Positions 26,975-36,855 of a DNA stretch of 64,000 nucleotides are shown here, piece after piece. Position 1 is the first letter of the stretch. Each line of letters starts with the position of its first letter. The position numbers and the translations under genes were made by a program. The stretch is from Paeniglutamicibacter cryotolerans. Its GTDB lineage: Bacteria > Actinomycetota > Actinomycetes > Actinomycetales > Micrococcaceae. Below the pieces are notes generated by a model. That model saw nothing but the letters and a program-made list of their open reading frames with translations, was not told the DNA's origin and made no database searches. Where the stretch lies: positions 310,001 to 374,000 of the forward strand of contig NZ_JACHVS010000002.1 of the NCBI RefSeq assembly GCF_014190875.1, given 5' to 3'.

Positions 26975-27298
26975 GCCCTTGGCACCAGCCTTCCCGTTCC
27001 CCGCGGCTCACCGGCGGATGCCTAGACGGTAGAAGGCCTGCGCGAGTGGTGTCAACGGCGCGGCGCGGCGTGGAGAATCGGCTCCGCCCCTCACCCGGGA
27101 ACGGCGAAGCCGGGCTGCAGGCCCGGAAATGGCAAATTCCGCGTAGGCCAAGAGAGAGGCGCCGGGCAGCCGCAGGTGCGGGTGGCCCTCCATCAGCGCC
27201 AGGGTCTCGGTCATATCCGAGACCACCAGCATCCAGCGGCCGCCGACGCCGGGAACCGCCGCCCAAAGGCCCCCCCCAGCGGTGATGCCGGGGCCGGC
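26975..27298. other. Intergenic stretch, no gene seen
   Basis: 324 bp upstream of the MFS gene. A 74-codon minus frame (27008-27232) has no support. It includes a 17-bp exact match (27123-27139) to sequence at 13876-13892 next to the DDE insertion sequence. Confidence 0.35.
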
Positions 27299-27800
27299 CT
27301 AATCCTTCGACCGCTCCATGACCCAGACCGCTGCTGCCGGGTCGTTCTTCCCGATGGTGTGCTCTGCCGCATGCGGCGCGGCGTAGCCGACTACCGACTC
27401 CGACCTGTCTTCTGCTCGTTGGATGGCGAGACTGATCGGCGTCGAATGGATCGAAGCATGGGCCCCGGCCGAAGGCATGCACCGGTCCGCCCGGACCCTC
27501 GATCAGGAGTGCGAGGTCCGGGGTGGCAGCGCAGTCGACGAGAAGTCCCTGAACGATGCGCCCGAGTCCGGCGAAGCCCGAAGCGGCCGCGATTTCCGGT
27601 CCGATCCGTGCGCTGGTCCTCGCAGAGGACTTCTCGGCCAGTACGGTGCAGTGCCAGTGAGTCGGAGCCAGCCAGTGTGAACTGCAGGTTTCCGTCGGGG
27701 TCTGCCCCGGGAAGACGAGCCCGAGTTTGTCGTTTGAGGACGGGCATGAAGCGAAGCAGTGCCTGACCGGGATGATGGTGGTGAGCACGCTGGTTGCCAG
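27299..27800 (-). pseudogene. Decayed small gene, identity uncertain
   Basis: Protein-like segments appear in successive frames on the minus strand: RFMPVLKRQTRARLPGADP, HWHCTVLAEKS, ARIGPEIAAASGFAGLGRIV, LALLIEGPGGPVHAFG, then ASIHSTPISLAIQRAEDRSE and a clean C-terminus AVWVMERSKD with stop at 27299. Total about 165 codons with two or more frame changes. Two H-x-(T/S)-like motifs in a protein of this size would suit a 2H phosphoesterase (LigT-like), but this is a guess. Confidence 0.35.
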
Positions 27801-27897
27801 ACGCGTGGGAGACGTCCTTCAAGGGGAACGGAAGGCCCCCGCTTTCTGCCCGAACCCCGCCGACGGCTGCACTTCGCGGCGTCCGAAGGGTCCCTGC

Positions 27898-28875
27898 TCA
27901 GGCTTCTTCCGGTCCGACCGGCTGGCTGGATGGAACGGGTGTCGGATCCGGGTAGCCGGAAGCGGTCGTCACGGCATGGGCCCTATCGGCCTTGTGGTGG
28001 TGGCGCAGGATGAGCCAGAGCACCAGGATGCCGATCACGGCGGTGATGACGATTCCCACGACGTAGAGGATCGAGGCGAGACTTGCCGCATGGGCTTGGG
28101 ACCCGGCGGTGATGAATCCGAATTTGAGGTCGGCAATGGTGGTGCCCGTGATCAACAGGGCAAGCAGCGTGGTCAGCCCGCCTAATGAGTCCCAGAGCCC
28201 GTGAAGCAATGCCACTCCCACATAGGCGCCGATGATGGAGAAGGCAAAGCGGTAGTGTTTCCGGCCGCGGGCCGCACCAAACAACGCGGCACCGAGAATG
28301 GCGGTCCACAACACGTGGCCCACCGGTGTGAGGATGGCGCGCAATGCCTCGGTCTGAAGCATCGTCACGAGGTCGAGGCCCTGTGCGGTGATGACCGAGT
28401 TGAAGGCGTACCCCGCCGATTCGAAGGCGGCGAATCCGGCGCCGACCGCGGCACCGAGCAGTGCCCCCTGCCCGGCGGTTTTCGGGAGTATCCTCCACCC
28501 GACCACCAAGAGGATGGCCCCCTTGACGAACTCCTCGATGAACCCGACCCCCACGTACGTGAAGACCGAGGACTTGAGGTCCGATTCCAGCAGCGAAGCG
28601 CCGAGGACACCGCAGATTCCGCCGATGACAAAGGCTCTGATGACCTGGATCGTGGACAGGTTTCCCGAGACCCGCTCCAACACGAACATGACCACGCAGA
28701 AGGGAACCAGGAAGCTGCCCAGCAGGATCAGGGTGGGGATCAGATTGCTGTTGAGCGTCACTGCCGTCACCCATACGGTCAACCCCCACAGAACGAACCC
28801 CACCACCAGGGTCTTCCACCACCAGCCATGCCGTTTGGTGTGGGCGGTCGTCGATCCAGCCGTCACGGTGCTCAT
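27898..28875 (-). CDS. PrsW-family intramembrane metalloprotease
   Basis: 325 residues, about 8-9 membrane helices. Family signature residues: GVGFIEEFVKGAI (Glu-Glu...Lys), AAFESAGYAF, and His in TPVGHVLWTA plus ALLHGLWDSLGG. PrsW was first characterised as the site-1 protease releasing anti-sigma factors in Bacillus; the target here is unknown. Start ATG 28875 with AGGAGA 8 nt upstream. Polar Pro-rich tail. Confidence 0.88.
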   Translation of the reverse strand: MSTVTAGSTTAHTKRHGWWWKTLVVGFVLWGLTVWVTAVTLNSNLIPTLILLGSFLVPFCVVMFVLERVSGNLSTIQVIRAFVIGGICGVLGASLLESDLKSSVFTYVGVGFIEEFVKGAILLVVGWRILPKTAGQGALLGAAVGAGFAAFESAGYAFNSVITAQGLDLVTMLQTEALRAILTPVGHVLWTAILGAALFGAARGRKHYRFAFSIIGAYVGVALLHGLWDSLGGLTTLLALLITGTTIADLKFGFITAGSQAHAASLASILYVVGIVITAVIGILVLWLILRHHHKADRAHAVTTASGYPDPTPVPSSQPVGPEEA

Positions 28876-29089
28876 TCGGTGGTCTCCTATGTCTGAGGGC
28901 CCGTTCCTGGAAGGCACGGGCGCATTGCCGGTTCGTCCCAGTTTTTGTCACGAGGCAGGCAAGGTCAAGGAAAAAGACAAATTTTCCCGATGAATCGACT
29001 TCTGACCAGTAGGGATATCACGGCCAGACGGAGAAACGCCGGTCACGAGACGCTGTTTCACGATGCCAGCAGCCGGGCCCGACCGCGGT

Positions 29090-30115
29090 TCAGATGAGCC
29101 CCAGCCGGATCAGGCTCTGGGCTGTGTCCACGAGCGAATCCCCGGTGGGCCGTGGTTCCCAGCCCAACATCGAAACGGCCTTTTCGTTGGAGGCCTGCTT
29201 CACCACACCCAATCGGGGGGCGACCTCTCGCAGCACCGGGACGAAGACCGCCCCGGCCCGCACCAGCCAATCGGGCAGCATCCGGGTGGGAATCCGGTTC
29301 CCGTCTCCACCGAGCCGTTCGCGCAGGAGCCGAGCGATCTCCCGCATTCCCAGCGCCGGACCCTCTACCGCAATGAAGCGCTCGCCCCGGGCGGCCGGGT
29401 TCGTCATGGCCCGCAGATGCAGATCCGCCACGTCCCGCACATCGACCAACGACGTGGATATTCGGGGCAGCCCGGGAAGCTTGCCGGAGAGCAGCTGGCG
29501 CACCAGCTGGATGGAGGTTGACAGCTTCGGCCCCAGGACGGGGCCGATGATGCCGACGGGGTTCACCGCTGCAAGTTCCATGTCCCCGCCCTCGGTTGCC
29601 ATGAAATTCCAGGCGGCCCGCTCGGCCAGCGTCTTGGACTTGGTGTATGCTCCGACATCTGCGCCCGGGTTCGTCCAGTCCGCCTCGGTGAACGGCGGCC
29701 CCGACTCCCGCACTCCATACCCGACAGCAGCGAACGACGAGGTCATCACCACCCGCTTGACCCCGGCATCGCGCGCTGCACGCAGGACCCGCAGGGCCCC
29801 CTCCTTGGCCGGGACGATCAATTCGTTCTCGTCCTTCGGTACCCCGGCCGGAAACGGCGAGGCAACGTGCAGGACGTAGTCGCATCCCGCCGTCGCCTCG
29901 GCCCAGCCATCGTCGGCGAGCAGATGGGCGACGGCAAAGGCCAACCGGTCGCCCGGATCGACTTCGGCCGTGGCCAACAGCCCGCGGACCTCCGCCTCGC
30001 GGCCCCGGGAGCGCACTGTGGTCCGCACCCGGTATCCCTGTTGGATCAGCTGCGCCACACAATGGGCACCGAGGAACCCGGTACCGCCCGTCACCAGAAC
30101 CAGTTCGCCGCTCAT
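29090..30115 (-). CDS. NAD(P)-dependent epimerase/dihydroflavonol-reductase-like protein
   Basis: 341-residue extended short-chain dehydrogenase. Rossmann motif VTGGTGFLGAHC at the N-terminus, HVASPFP, catalytic Tyr-x3-Lys as GAYTKSKTLAE, NPVGIIGPV. Similar to bacterial dihydroflavonol-4-reductase/aldehyde-reductase-like proteins; substrate unknown. Start ATG 30115 chosen for AGGAGG 7 nt upstream, 8 codons inside the longest frame. Confidence 0.88.
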   Translation of the reverse strand: MSGELVLVTGGTGFLGAHCVAQLIQQGYRVRTTVRSRGREAEVRGLLATAEVDPGDRLAFAVAHLLADDGWAEATAGCDYVLHVASPFPAGVPKDENELIVPAKEGALRVLRAARDAGVKRVVMTSSFAAVGYGVRESGPPFTEADWTNPGADVGAYTKSKTLAERAAWNFMATEGGDMELAAVNPVGIIGPVLGPKLSTSIQLVRQLLSGKLPGLPRISTSLVDVRDVADLHLRAMTNPAARGERFIAVEGPALGMREIARLLRERLGGDGNRIPTRMLPDWLVRAGAVFVPVLREVAPRLGVVKQASNEKAVSMLGWEPRPTGDSLVDTAQSLIRLGLI

Positions 30116-30224
30116 GATGTCTGCCTCCTGAACCGTCATAACACAACCATGTCCATGATGCGGCTGTTGGCAGCTTCAGGCGGCCTTGCCGGGACCTGTT
30201 TTCGGTTCGGTGCGTTCGGACCCG

Positions 30225-30803
30225 TCACTGCAGGGCGTCCAGGAACCCCAGAACGCGCGTGGTGAACGACTGGGCAGCAGCGTGGTCGTAGGAGGGCAGG
30301 CTGGAATCGGTGAACAGATGGGATGCACCGCGATACAGGAAGAGTTCTGCGTCGAGCGAGTGCCGAACCAGATCCCGTGCTGCATCGAGGTCGCCTTCGT
30401 CCACGAAGACCGGGTCGGCGTCCATGGCATGGATCTGGGCCGGAACGCCCCGTGGCCAAGTACCGGCGAACTCGCCGAGCGGCAGGCAGCTGCCGACCAG
30501 GATGGCACCGGCCGCACCGGGGCGGATCTGGGCCAGCTTCTGGGCGGGCAGCACGCCCAGTGAGAATCGGATGTAGATGGTGTGCGCGGGTAGCCCCATG
30601 GCCGCACGCGTCCCGTGGTCGATGACGGTGTCGAAACCCATCCGGTCGGCGAACTCGAGTCCGCTGGCCAGATCGGTGAAGGTGTGACCGGAATAGTAGT
30701 CGGGTGCGTGGACATCGTGTCCGGCGTCGCGCAGCAGCTCGGCGAACGAATCCATCCCCGTTGTGCGGCCCTGTGCGTGGTGGAAGATCAGGAAGGTGGC
30801 CAT
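30225..30803 (-). CDS. Dienelactone hydrolase family protein
   Basis: 192-residue alpha/beta hydrolase. N-terminus MATFLIFHHAQG, nucleophile region YIRFSLGVLPAQKLA (Ser in FSLG), acid DADPVFVDEGD, and His in YRGASHLFTD. The set matches the small DLH subgroup; substrate unknown. Start ATG 30803 (GAGGGAG upstream). Confidence 0.83.
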   Translation of the reverse strand: MATFLIFHHAQGRTTGMDSFAELLRDAGHDVHAPDYYSGHTFTDLASGLEFADRMGFDTVIDHGTRAAMGLPAHTIYIRFSLGVLPAQKLAQIRPGAAGAILVGSCLPLGEFAGTWPRGVPAQIHAMDADPVFVDEGDLDAARDLVRHSLDAELFLYRGASHLFTDSSLPSYDHAAAQSFTTRVLGFLDALQ

Positions 30804-31186
30804 GGCGGGGCGGCTCCCTCGGACGTGGGTTCGCAAGCGGCGGGTGGCCCCGGTGATCCCGGGTACCGCTTTTCTGCCCCCAGTCTAGGGCTGCCGGACC
30901 GCGGGGAAAACGGTTCGGTCCGGGATGCGCGGGGTGCAGCCGTCCGGCCTGCCGGGGTCCTCGGCGTACGTTGTGGCGCAAGGCCGGCGAATTGGAGGGA
31001 GCGCTACAGCGAGGAGCGCTGGAGTCGTGTGGGGCTTGGCGGTGTCTGGCACCGCGAGGCCAAACGCACACCGCTGTCGCCGTCAGCAGACTCCTTCCTC
31101 AGCGCCGCCACCCGGCAGTGCCGCCGGGACGGACCCGCCGTGAGAAAGCGCTGCTGCGCCCGGCCTTTGACCGCGCGAGACCCTGC

Positions 31187-31269
31187 ACCTGAGCGGACGG
31201 CGCCACTACGTCGGTACATTCGCCGAACCCGACGGGCACCTGTGGCAGCTGGTCTGCAACCTGGATTAG
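31187..31269 (+). pseudogene. C-terminal fragment of a VOC-family protein
   Basis: About 27 codons reading GRRHYVGTFAEPDGHLWQLV then CNLD and a stop; the FAEPDGHLW motif is the usual end of VOC/glyoxalase proteins. No N-terminal half is found upstream, and the 380 bp from 30804 hold nothing else recognisable. Confidence 0.5.
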
Positions 31270-31293
31270 CTGCCCGCGGGCGGTCGGCTCCGG

Positions 31294-31914
31294 TTACTCG
31301 AAGCGGGAAGGGTCGCCCAGGCCGATGCGGGTGATGACCGCCTCGCCGCTGGAGTAGTCGATGACGGTGGTGGGCTGGGTGCCACATTCACCGGAATCGA
31401 TGACCGCCTCCACCACGTTGTCCAGTGCCTCCTTGATTTCCCAGCCCTGCGTCATCGGCTCCTCTTCTCCCGGCAGCAGCAAGGTGCTGGAGAGCAGCGG
31501 TTCGCCGAGTTCCTCGAGCAGCGCCTGCACCACCGGATTGTCGGGAATGCGCACGCCGATGGTCTTCTTCTTGGAGTGCATCAGTCGGCGCGGGACTTCC
31601 TTGGTCGCCGGAAGGATGAAGGTGTAGCTGCCTGGGGTGACGGCCTTGATGTTGCGGAACACCACGTTGTTGACCTCGACATACTGGCCCAGCTGGGCGA
31701 AGTCCTTGCAGACCAGCGTGAAGTGGTGCTTGTCGTCGAGCTGGCGGATGGACTTGATCCGGTCCAGCGCCTCGCGGTTGCCGATCTGCGCGCCCAGGGC
31801 GTAGCAGGAATCGGTCGGGTAGGCGACCAGCCCGCCCTCGCGCAGCATGGCGACGGCCTGCCCGATCGCACGCGGTTGGGGGTCCTGCGGGTGTACGTCG
31901 AAATATCTTGCCAT
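31294..31914 (-). CDS. Sua5/YciO/YrdC-family protein
   Basis: 206 residues, single YrdC domain, which in Sua5/TsaC forms threonylcarbamoyl-AMP for the t6A37 tRNA modification. Motifs: GGLVAYPTDSCYALG, KHHFTLVCKDFAQL, GSYTFILPATKEVPRR, and KTIGVRIPDNPV. The HHFTLVC and lack of the KxR-SxN pair in the common form point to the YciO branch, whose role is less certain. Start ATG 31914. Confidence 0.85.
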   Translation of the reverse strand: MARYFDVHPQDPQPRAIGQAVAMLREGGLVAYPTDSCYALGAQIGNREALDRIKSIRQLDDKHHFTLVCKDFAQLGQYVEVNNVVFRNIKAVTPGSYTFILPATKEVPRRLMHSKKKTIGVRIPDNPVVQALLEELGEPLLSSTLLLPGEEEPMTQGWEIKEALDNVVEAVIDSGECGTQPTTVIDYSSGEAVITRIGLGDPSRFE

Positions 31915-31984
31915 TGCACGAGCTTACGTCCAGTGTGGCGATGTTGCACGCCTGCCGGTGAGGTGGCAGTCCGATGCGGCGGTT

Positions 31985-32298
31985 GGCCGAGATCGTCCCC
32001 GGTCCTGTCCCAGAGCCCCTTTTCCAGGGCAAAAAGGGTGGTGCCGACCCGGTGTGCCGCACCGGTCTTGGTCTGGATGGGCCCGATGTGGTTTTGTGCC
32101 GGCTTGGGGGAGTAGGGCCAGCGAGGAAGCGATGTCGCGACCGGTGTACCCGCGGCGGATCAGCCGCAGCACCTGCAACTTCCGCCCGTCCGGTCCAGCC
32201 GGAGGCCCGGGGGATTTTTCCCGCAGCAACCCGGGGGCCTCGAGTACCGCCGCCGCCGTCTTGCGGTCAAGCAGCCCGGCAGCGGCACGGCCACGCAC
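31985..32298 (-). pseudogene. Remnant of a LuxR-type regulator
   Basis: The segment VLRLIRRGYTGRDIASSLAL is the first helix pair of a LuxR helix-turn-helix. It is followed, after a frame slip, by THRAHPDQD and then HTGSAPPF-type sequence where THRAHI-T-R is expected. Both an intact HTH and a receiver or sensor domain are missing. Confidence 0.5.
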
Positions 32299-32954
32299 AG
32301 GCGCGCCGCCTCGTCCAATGCCAACGGCCTATGCCAAGGACCGGCGCTGGGCCCGGGGGCCGCGGGATTCCTGCAGCTAGCCGGCCGCGGCGAGCAGGCG
32401 CTGGGGCAGGTCCAGCGTGCAGGAACGCAGCAGGAGTTCCAGCGGCTGCCCGAGCCCCAGGCCGATCCTCAAGGAGAGTGAACCGCGGATCTCGGCCCGG
32501 CGCGGTTCCGGGACCCGTGCATCCGGACGACTGCTCCCTGCCTCCCGCTACGTGCAGAGGGTTGCCCGCCGGCGCCGCTTGCGGACAACGGTGGGAGGAT
32601 TTTCGCGGCGGTGGCTCCCAGTAGCTGAAGCAGTCCTTGCCGATCCACTCCCAGAGCTGCAAGGTGCCGCCAGTCCCGCCAGGGGGGAGGTTCGCCGAAC
32701 GGTCCACGTGCCGTGCGTCCAGGTAGACCGGGCAGCCCCCGCAGCCCGGCGGTCAGGCTGATCGCTGCCTTGTCCATGGCGCGCTTCCCTTGCTGCGGTT
32801 TCCGCGTGGCCGCTTTCCACATCCATGTCCTTGTCCCGGGCGCAGGCAACACGGTGCCGCCGCACAGGGGGCAAATGCGCCATGTCAAACTCACCGTGTT
32901 CCACCTGGTATTTTCTGCGTAGGCTCCTTCCCCTGACCCCCCATCGAGCCACAG
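32299..32954. other. Decayed or non-coding stretch
   Basis: Minus-strand frames contain short protein-like pieces (SLSLRIGLGLGQPLELLLRS then CTLDLPQRLLAAAG; AMDKAAISLTAGL), but no continuous gene, start or motif. Probably further remnants of the regulator gene next to it. Confidence 0.35.
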
Positions 32955-34315
32955 TTGTCCCGGCGCACGCTGGCCCTCTATTCGGTCGGGTCGCTGGGCA
33001 CTGGGGATTCGACACGTTGCCGGGACTGGTCCTGATCTACTACCTGAGCGACACCCTGGGCATCGCGGCGCTGGCCGCCGGGGCCTTGGTCACGGCGGCC
33101 AAGGTCTGGGACGTCATCATCGATCCGGTGATCGGGGCCTGCTCGGATGCCTCGCTGGCCCGCACTGGTTCGCGCCGACGCTTCATGGTGCTCGGCGGAC
33201 TGCTGTTGCCGCTCTTCTTCATCCTCACCTTCGCCGTCCCCGGAGGGCTCGGCCCCACGGCCTCGGGCAGCTGGGTGCTGCTCGCCTTCATGGCCACCGC
33301 CACGGCGTTCAGCCTCTTCCAAGTCCCCTACATAGCGCTTCCCGCCGAACTCACCCCCGGCTACGACCAGCGCACGGCGCTGCTCTCGGTCCGGGTTCTG
33401 GTCCTCTCGCTGGCCATCCTGCTCTTCGGCGCCTGCGGCCCGGCACTTCGCTCCCTGGGCGGGGAGGACGAGGCGCTCGGCTACCTGCTGATGGCACTGG
33501 TCGCCGGGGTGCTCATCGGCGCGGCCATGCTGCTGGCCTCCCGCGTCGCCCCCACCGGCCCGATCCGACCCGTGGAACCATCGAACATCGCCCTGAACTA
33601 CCGGCAGGGCTACGCGGTGCTCAAACGCAGCCGGCCCTTCCGGCTGCTGTTGGCCTGCTTTGCCCTGCAGGGACTGGGCACCGGAGTCATGCTCGCCGGC
33701 GCCCAATACGTCGCCACCTGGGTGCTGCGCTCCGAGGGAGCCGTCACGTTCCTGTTCATCGCGCTGATCGGACCGGCGGTGCTCATTGCCCCGATCTGTC
33801 GCATCATCGCCGCGCGCATCGGCAAGGAACGGGCCTTCATCCGCGCCAGCGCGCTCTACGGTGTCGCAGCGCTCGCCCTGGCCGGCATGCTGATCGCCCC
33901 CGGAGCATGGATCTACCTGCCCGTCGCGCTCGCCGATGCCGGATATGCCGGCATGCAGTCGCTGCCGATGTCCATGCTGCCCGATGTCATCTCCCACGAT
34001 GCGGCAACCCACGGGCAGGGGCAAGCCGGGATCTTCGGCGGCGTCTGGACCGCGGGGGAGACCACCGGCATGGCCCTGGGCGGCACGGCGCTGACGCTGG
34101 TTCTGGCCGCCAGCGGCTATGTCCAGTCGGTCGCCGGGCATGCCGCCAGGCAGGGGATCGCAGCGGCGAACGGCATCATCCCCAGCTTCTCACTGGTCCC
34201 TGCGCTGTTCATCGCCATCAGCCTGCTGGTCTTCGCCCGCTACCCGCTGCGCCGCGGGGACATCGACACGGGGTCGGCGCATAGCAACGCACCCCATGCG
34301 GAAGGAACACGATGA
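32955..34315 (+). pseudogene. MFS transporter (GPH/MelB type) with a frameshift near the N-terminus
   Basis: The main frame (about 435 codons from 33002) encodes a 12-TM carrier with FDTLPGLVLIYYLSDTLGI, the MelB-type motif VWDVIIDPVIGACSDASL, and GYDQRTALLSVRV. The first codons are in another frame: SRRTLALYSVGSLGTG from TTG 32955, then a G4 run (33003-33006) that would need five Gs to join. The frame-open alternative start at 32825 gives non-family sequence. The gene is intact if the missing G is a consensus error. Overlaps the next gene as ATGA. Confidence 0.75.
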
Positions 34316-35791
34316 CCCGTTTCGCCACCGAACCCACAGAGATCCTGGCCCGGCTCGCGGAGCTGCGGGCCGCGGACGCACCCACCCACGGCGGTGCGGT
34401 GCTCTCCTACGTGTATGACCCGGGCCTCGCCGCGATTGACGACCTCGCTGCGAAGGCAATGGCGATGGTCCAGCCGGTGAACGGGCTGGATCCGACGACC
34501 TTCGGCTCGGTCGCAGCGATGGAACGCGAGGTCATCGGCTTCAAGGGGGATCCTGCTCGGCGGGGATGGCGAGGTCACAGGCACGGTGATCAGCGGGGGT
34601 ACTGAAAGCTGCATGCTGGCGGTGAAGACGGCCCGGGAGAACTTTGCCGGTGCCGGGATCCCGCGTCCGCTGGCCCCCGCCGCGGTCCAAGCCGCCTTCC
34701 ACAAGGCGGCCGCCTACTTCGGGCTGGAGCTCGACCTGGTCCCGGTCGATGCGCACGGGCGTGCCGGTGGTCAGGCGATGGCCGCGGCCATGGGCCCGGA
34801 CACGGCATTGGCCGTCATCTCGGCTCCCTCCTACCCGCATGCCGTGCTTGACCCCGTGGCCGAGGTGGCTGCGGCAGCGGCCGCCGCCGGCTTCGACTGC
34901 CACGTCGATGCGTGCATCGGCGGGCTCGTGCTTCCGTTCTGGCCCGGGCTGCCGGACGGGGACCTGCGCGTCCCCGGCGTCACCAGCATCTCGGCCGACC
35001 TGCACAAGTACGGGTACGCACCCAAGGCCACCTCGGTGCTGCTGACCCGAGGCCGGCAGCGGCAACGCGGCCAGTACTTCGCCACCACCTCCTGGCCCGG
35101 CTGCCCGGTGGTCAACCCCGGCCTGCTCGGTTCCACGTCGGCCGGGCCGCTCGCCGCCGCCTGGGCCATCATCAACCTGCTCGGCCACGACGGCTTCGCC
35201 TCGCTGGCGGCTTCCTGCCATGGATCCACCACGGCCCTGTTGCACGCGGTGGACGGCATCGAGGGGCTGCGCACCGTGGGCACACCCACCGGGCCGCTCT
35301 TCGCCGTGGCCGTCGACCCGGGTGCACCGGCCGGACGGCGCGTGGACCCGCATCATTGGGCCGATGCGCTGCGGCGGCACGGATTCATCGCGCAACTCCA
35401 GCCGGCCTTCACCCAGCCCGACGGCCCGGTGCTTGCCCGCACCACCCACCTGACCATCACCCCGGTCACCGAATCCCGGCTCGATGAGCTGACCGGAGCC
35501 ATGGGCCGTGCAGCCCAGGAGGTCCGCGGCGTACCCGGCATTGATCCTGGCGCCCTGCTTCAATCACTTGATGTCCGGACCTCCACCCTGCTGCACGATG
35601 CCGCCGGTCGGAGCGGAGACCCCGATGCCGCACTGCTGATCCTCTCGGCGCTGGGCCTAAGCGGCGGCGCGCTGCCGCAGGCGATGGCCCCGGTTCTGGC
35701 CCTGGTCGAGGCGCTCTCGGGCCCGGTCGCCAACTGGCTGCTCACCGAGCTGTTGGCACGGCTCGTCGAACCACTGCCGGAATCCGTGTAG
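34312..35791 (+). pseudogene. PLP-dependent decarboxylase/lyase (S1P-lyase-like) with one frameshift
   Basis: Fold-type I pyridoxal-phosphate enzyme of the group II decarboxylase / sphingosine-1-phosphate lyase branch. Frame 1 (34312-34549) covers the N-terminus with THGGAVLSYVYDPG and GLDPTTFGSVAAMEREVIGF. Frame 2 carries LLGGDGEVTGTVISGGTES, HVDACIGGLVLPF, and the PLP lysine in SADLHKYGYAPKATSVLL. The join is a G5 run at 34545-34549 with one G too many. About 490 codons in total. The start overlaps the MFS stop, suggesting an amine/amino-acid uptake and breakdown pair. Confidence 0.78.
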
Positions 35792-35807
35792 CCGCACAGG
35801 TGGAGCG

Positions 35808-36602
35808 TCAGCCGCTTGCGGGGACGTCGCCGCGGCTCACCGTCACCTGGACCCGGTCGTCGTAGAAGCAGACCATGTCGGCGATCCCTGCCGCGTCGGG
35901 TAAGGGGGACAGGTAGCTCCAGGCCACGTCGACCTCCCCGTCTGCCAGGGCCCAGTAACTGGCGATGCCCTTGTACGCGCACCCGGTGCTGCTGCTCGTC
36001 GGCAGCAGGGCCTGCCAATGCACGTCCTCCGGCGGCAGATAGTAGCGCGGGCCCATATGGGTCTCGAAGACGACCTTGGGGTGGATCGAATCGGCCAGCA
36101 CTAGTGAACCGCTGGTCACCAGCACCCGGGCAGCCGAGGCTCGTACATCCACGCGGTGGAAGGGATCGCGCGGGTGTGAAGCCACCGGTTCGTCCTCCTC
36201 CATCCAGGAAAGCTCGTTGAAGGAAAACGCGACGTAGCTGTTCAACTCCGGGTCCCGGGGACGGAAGGCGGCAGCTTCCCGGCGTGCGGAACCGGCCTGC
36301 ACATCCAGTTCGAGGCCGGGGCAGCTGTGGGCAGCGAACGGGATTCCGGGGTGAAGCACGCGCATCGCCGGGGGAGCGGTCTCGTGCTCCGGCGCCCGGG
36401 GGGTTGGCTCCAGGACCGCCAGCACGTCGTCTATCGGCACCGCATAGCAGGGGACGACTCGGCGCGGCTCCCAGAACAACACCGCCCGCACCGAATCCAA
36501 AACTGTTTCGGATCCCAGGAAGGCCCGAATGCGCTTGGGGGTGGGCTCGAACCTCGTCTCGGGAAGAAGCCGGTCAAGTTCGTGGGAAATCTGCGTTGCC
36601 AT
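35808..36602 (-). CDS. DUF427 domain protein (two repeats)
   Basis: 264 residues with two copies of the DUF427 fold: VRAVLFWEPRRVVPCYAVP in the N-terminal half and VLADSIHPKVVFETHMGPRY through GCAYKGIASYW in the C-terminal half. The biochemical role of the family is unknown. Start ATG 36602. Faces the PLP-enzyme gene tail to tail. Confidence 0.85.
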   Translation of the reverse strand: MATQISHELDRLLPETRFEPTPKRIRAFLGSETVLDSVRAVLFWEPRRVVPCYAVPIDDVLAVLEPTPRAPEHETAPPAMRVLHPGIPFAAHSCPGLELDVQAGSARREAAAFRPRDPELNSYVAFSFNELSWMEEDEPVASHPRDPFHRVDVRASAARVLVTSGSLVLADSIHPKVVFETHMGPRYYLPPEDVHWQALLPTSSSTGCAYKGIASYWALADGEVDVAWSYLSPLPDAAGIADMVCFYDDRVQVTVSRGDVPASG

Positions 36603-36855
36603 ATTTCCAACACTGGCACGAGGGTGCCCCGAAGACCACCCATTGACGTCGGCGGGATGAATAGCCGACCCAATTGATGCCAGCGAACCAGCCCTGCCAG
36701 GCAGGCGCGGAGCTTGAAAATCCTCACGTTATTTCATGGACGGTGCTGGTCAAGCGATTTCGTCGATATTGAACCCCGGAACATCGATGGCGGCACGAGC
36801 CGGGGTTTTTCCTGCAACCCGTCGGTGTTTCCCGCCTCCGGCCGTTTGGACGTGG

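Noticed and set aside
27008..27232. 74-codon minus-strand frame
   Set aside because: No motif, no ribosome site, Arg/Pro-rich; not reported as a gene.
25722..27788. 688-codon minus-strand frame overlapping the MFS exporter
   Set aside because: Its left two thirds is the MFS gene out of frame. Only the right end contains protein-like pieces, listed as a decayed gene.
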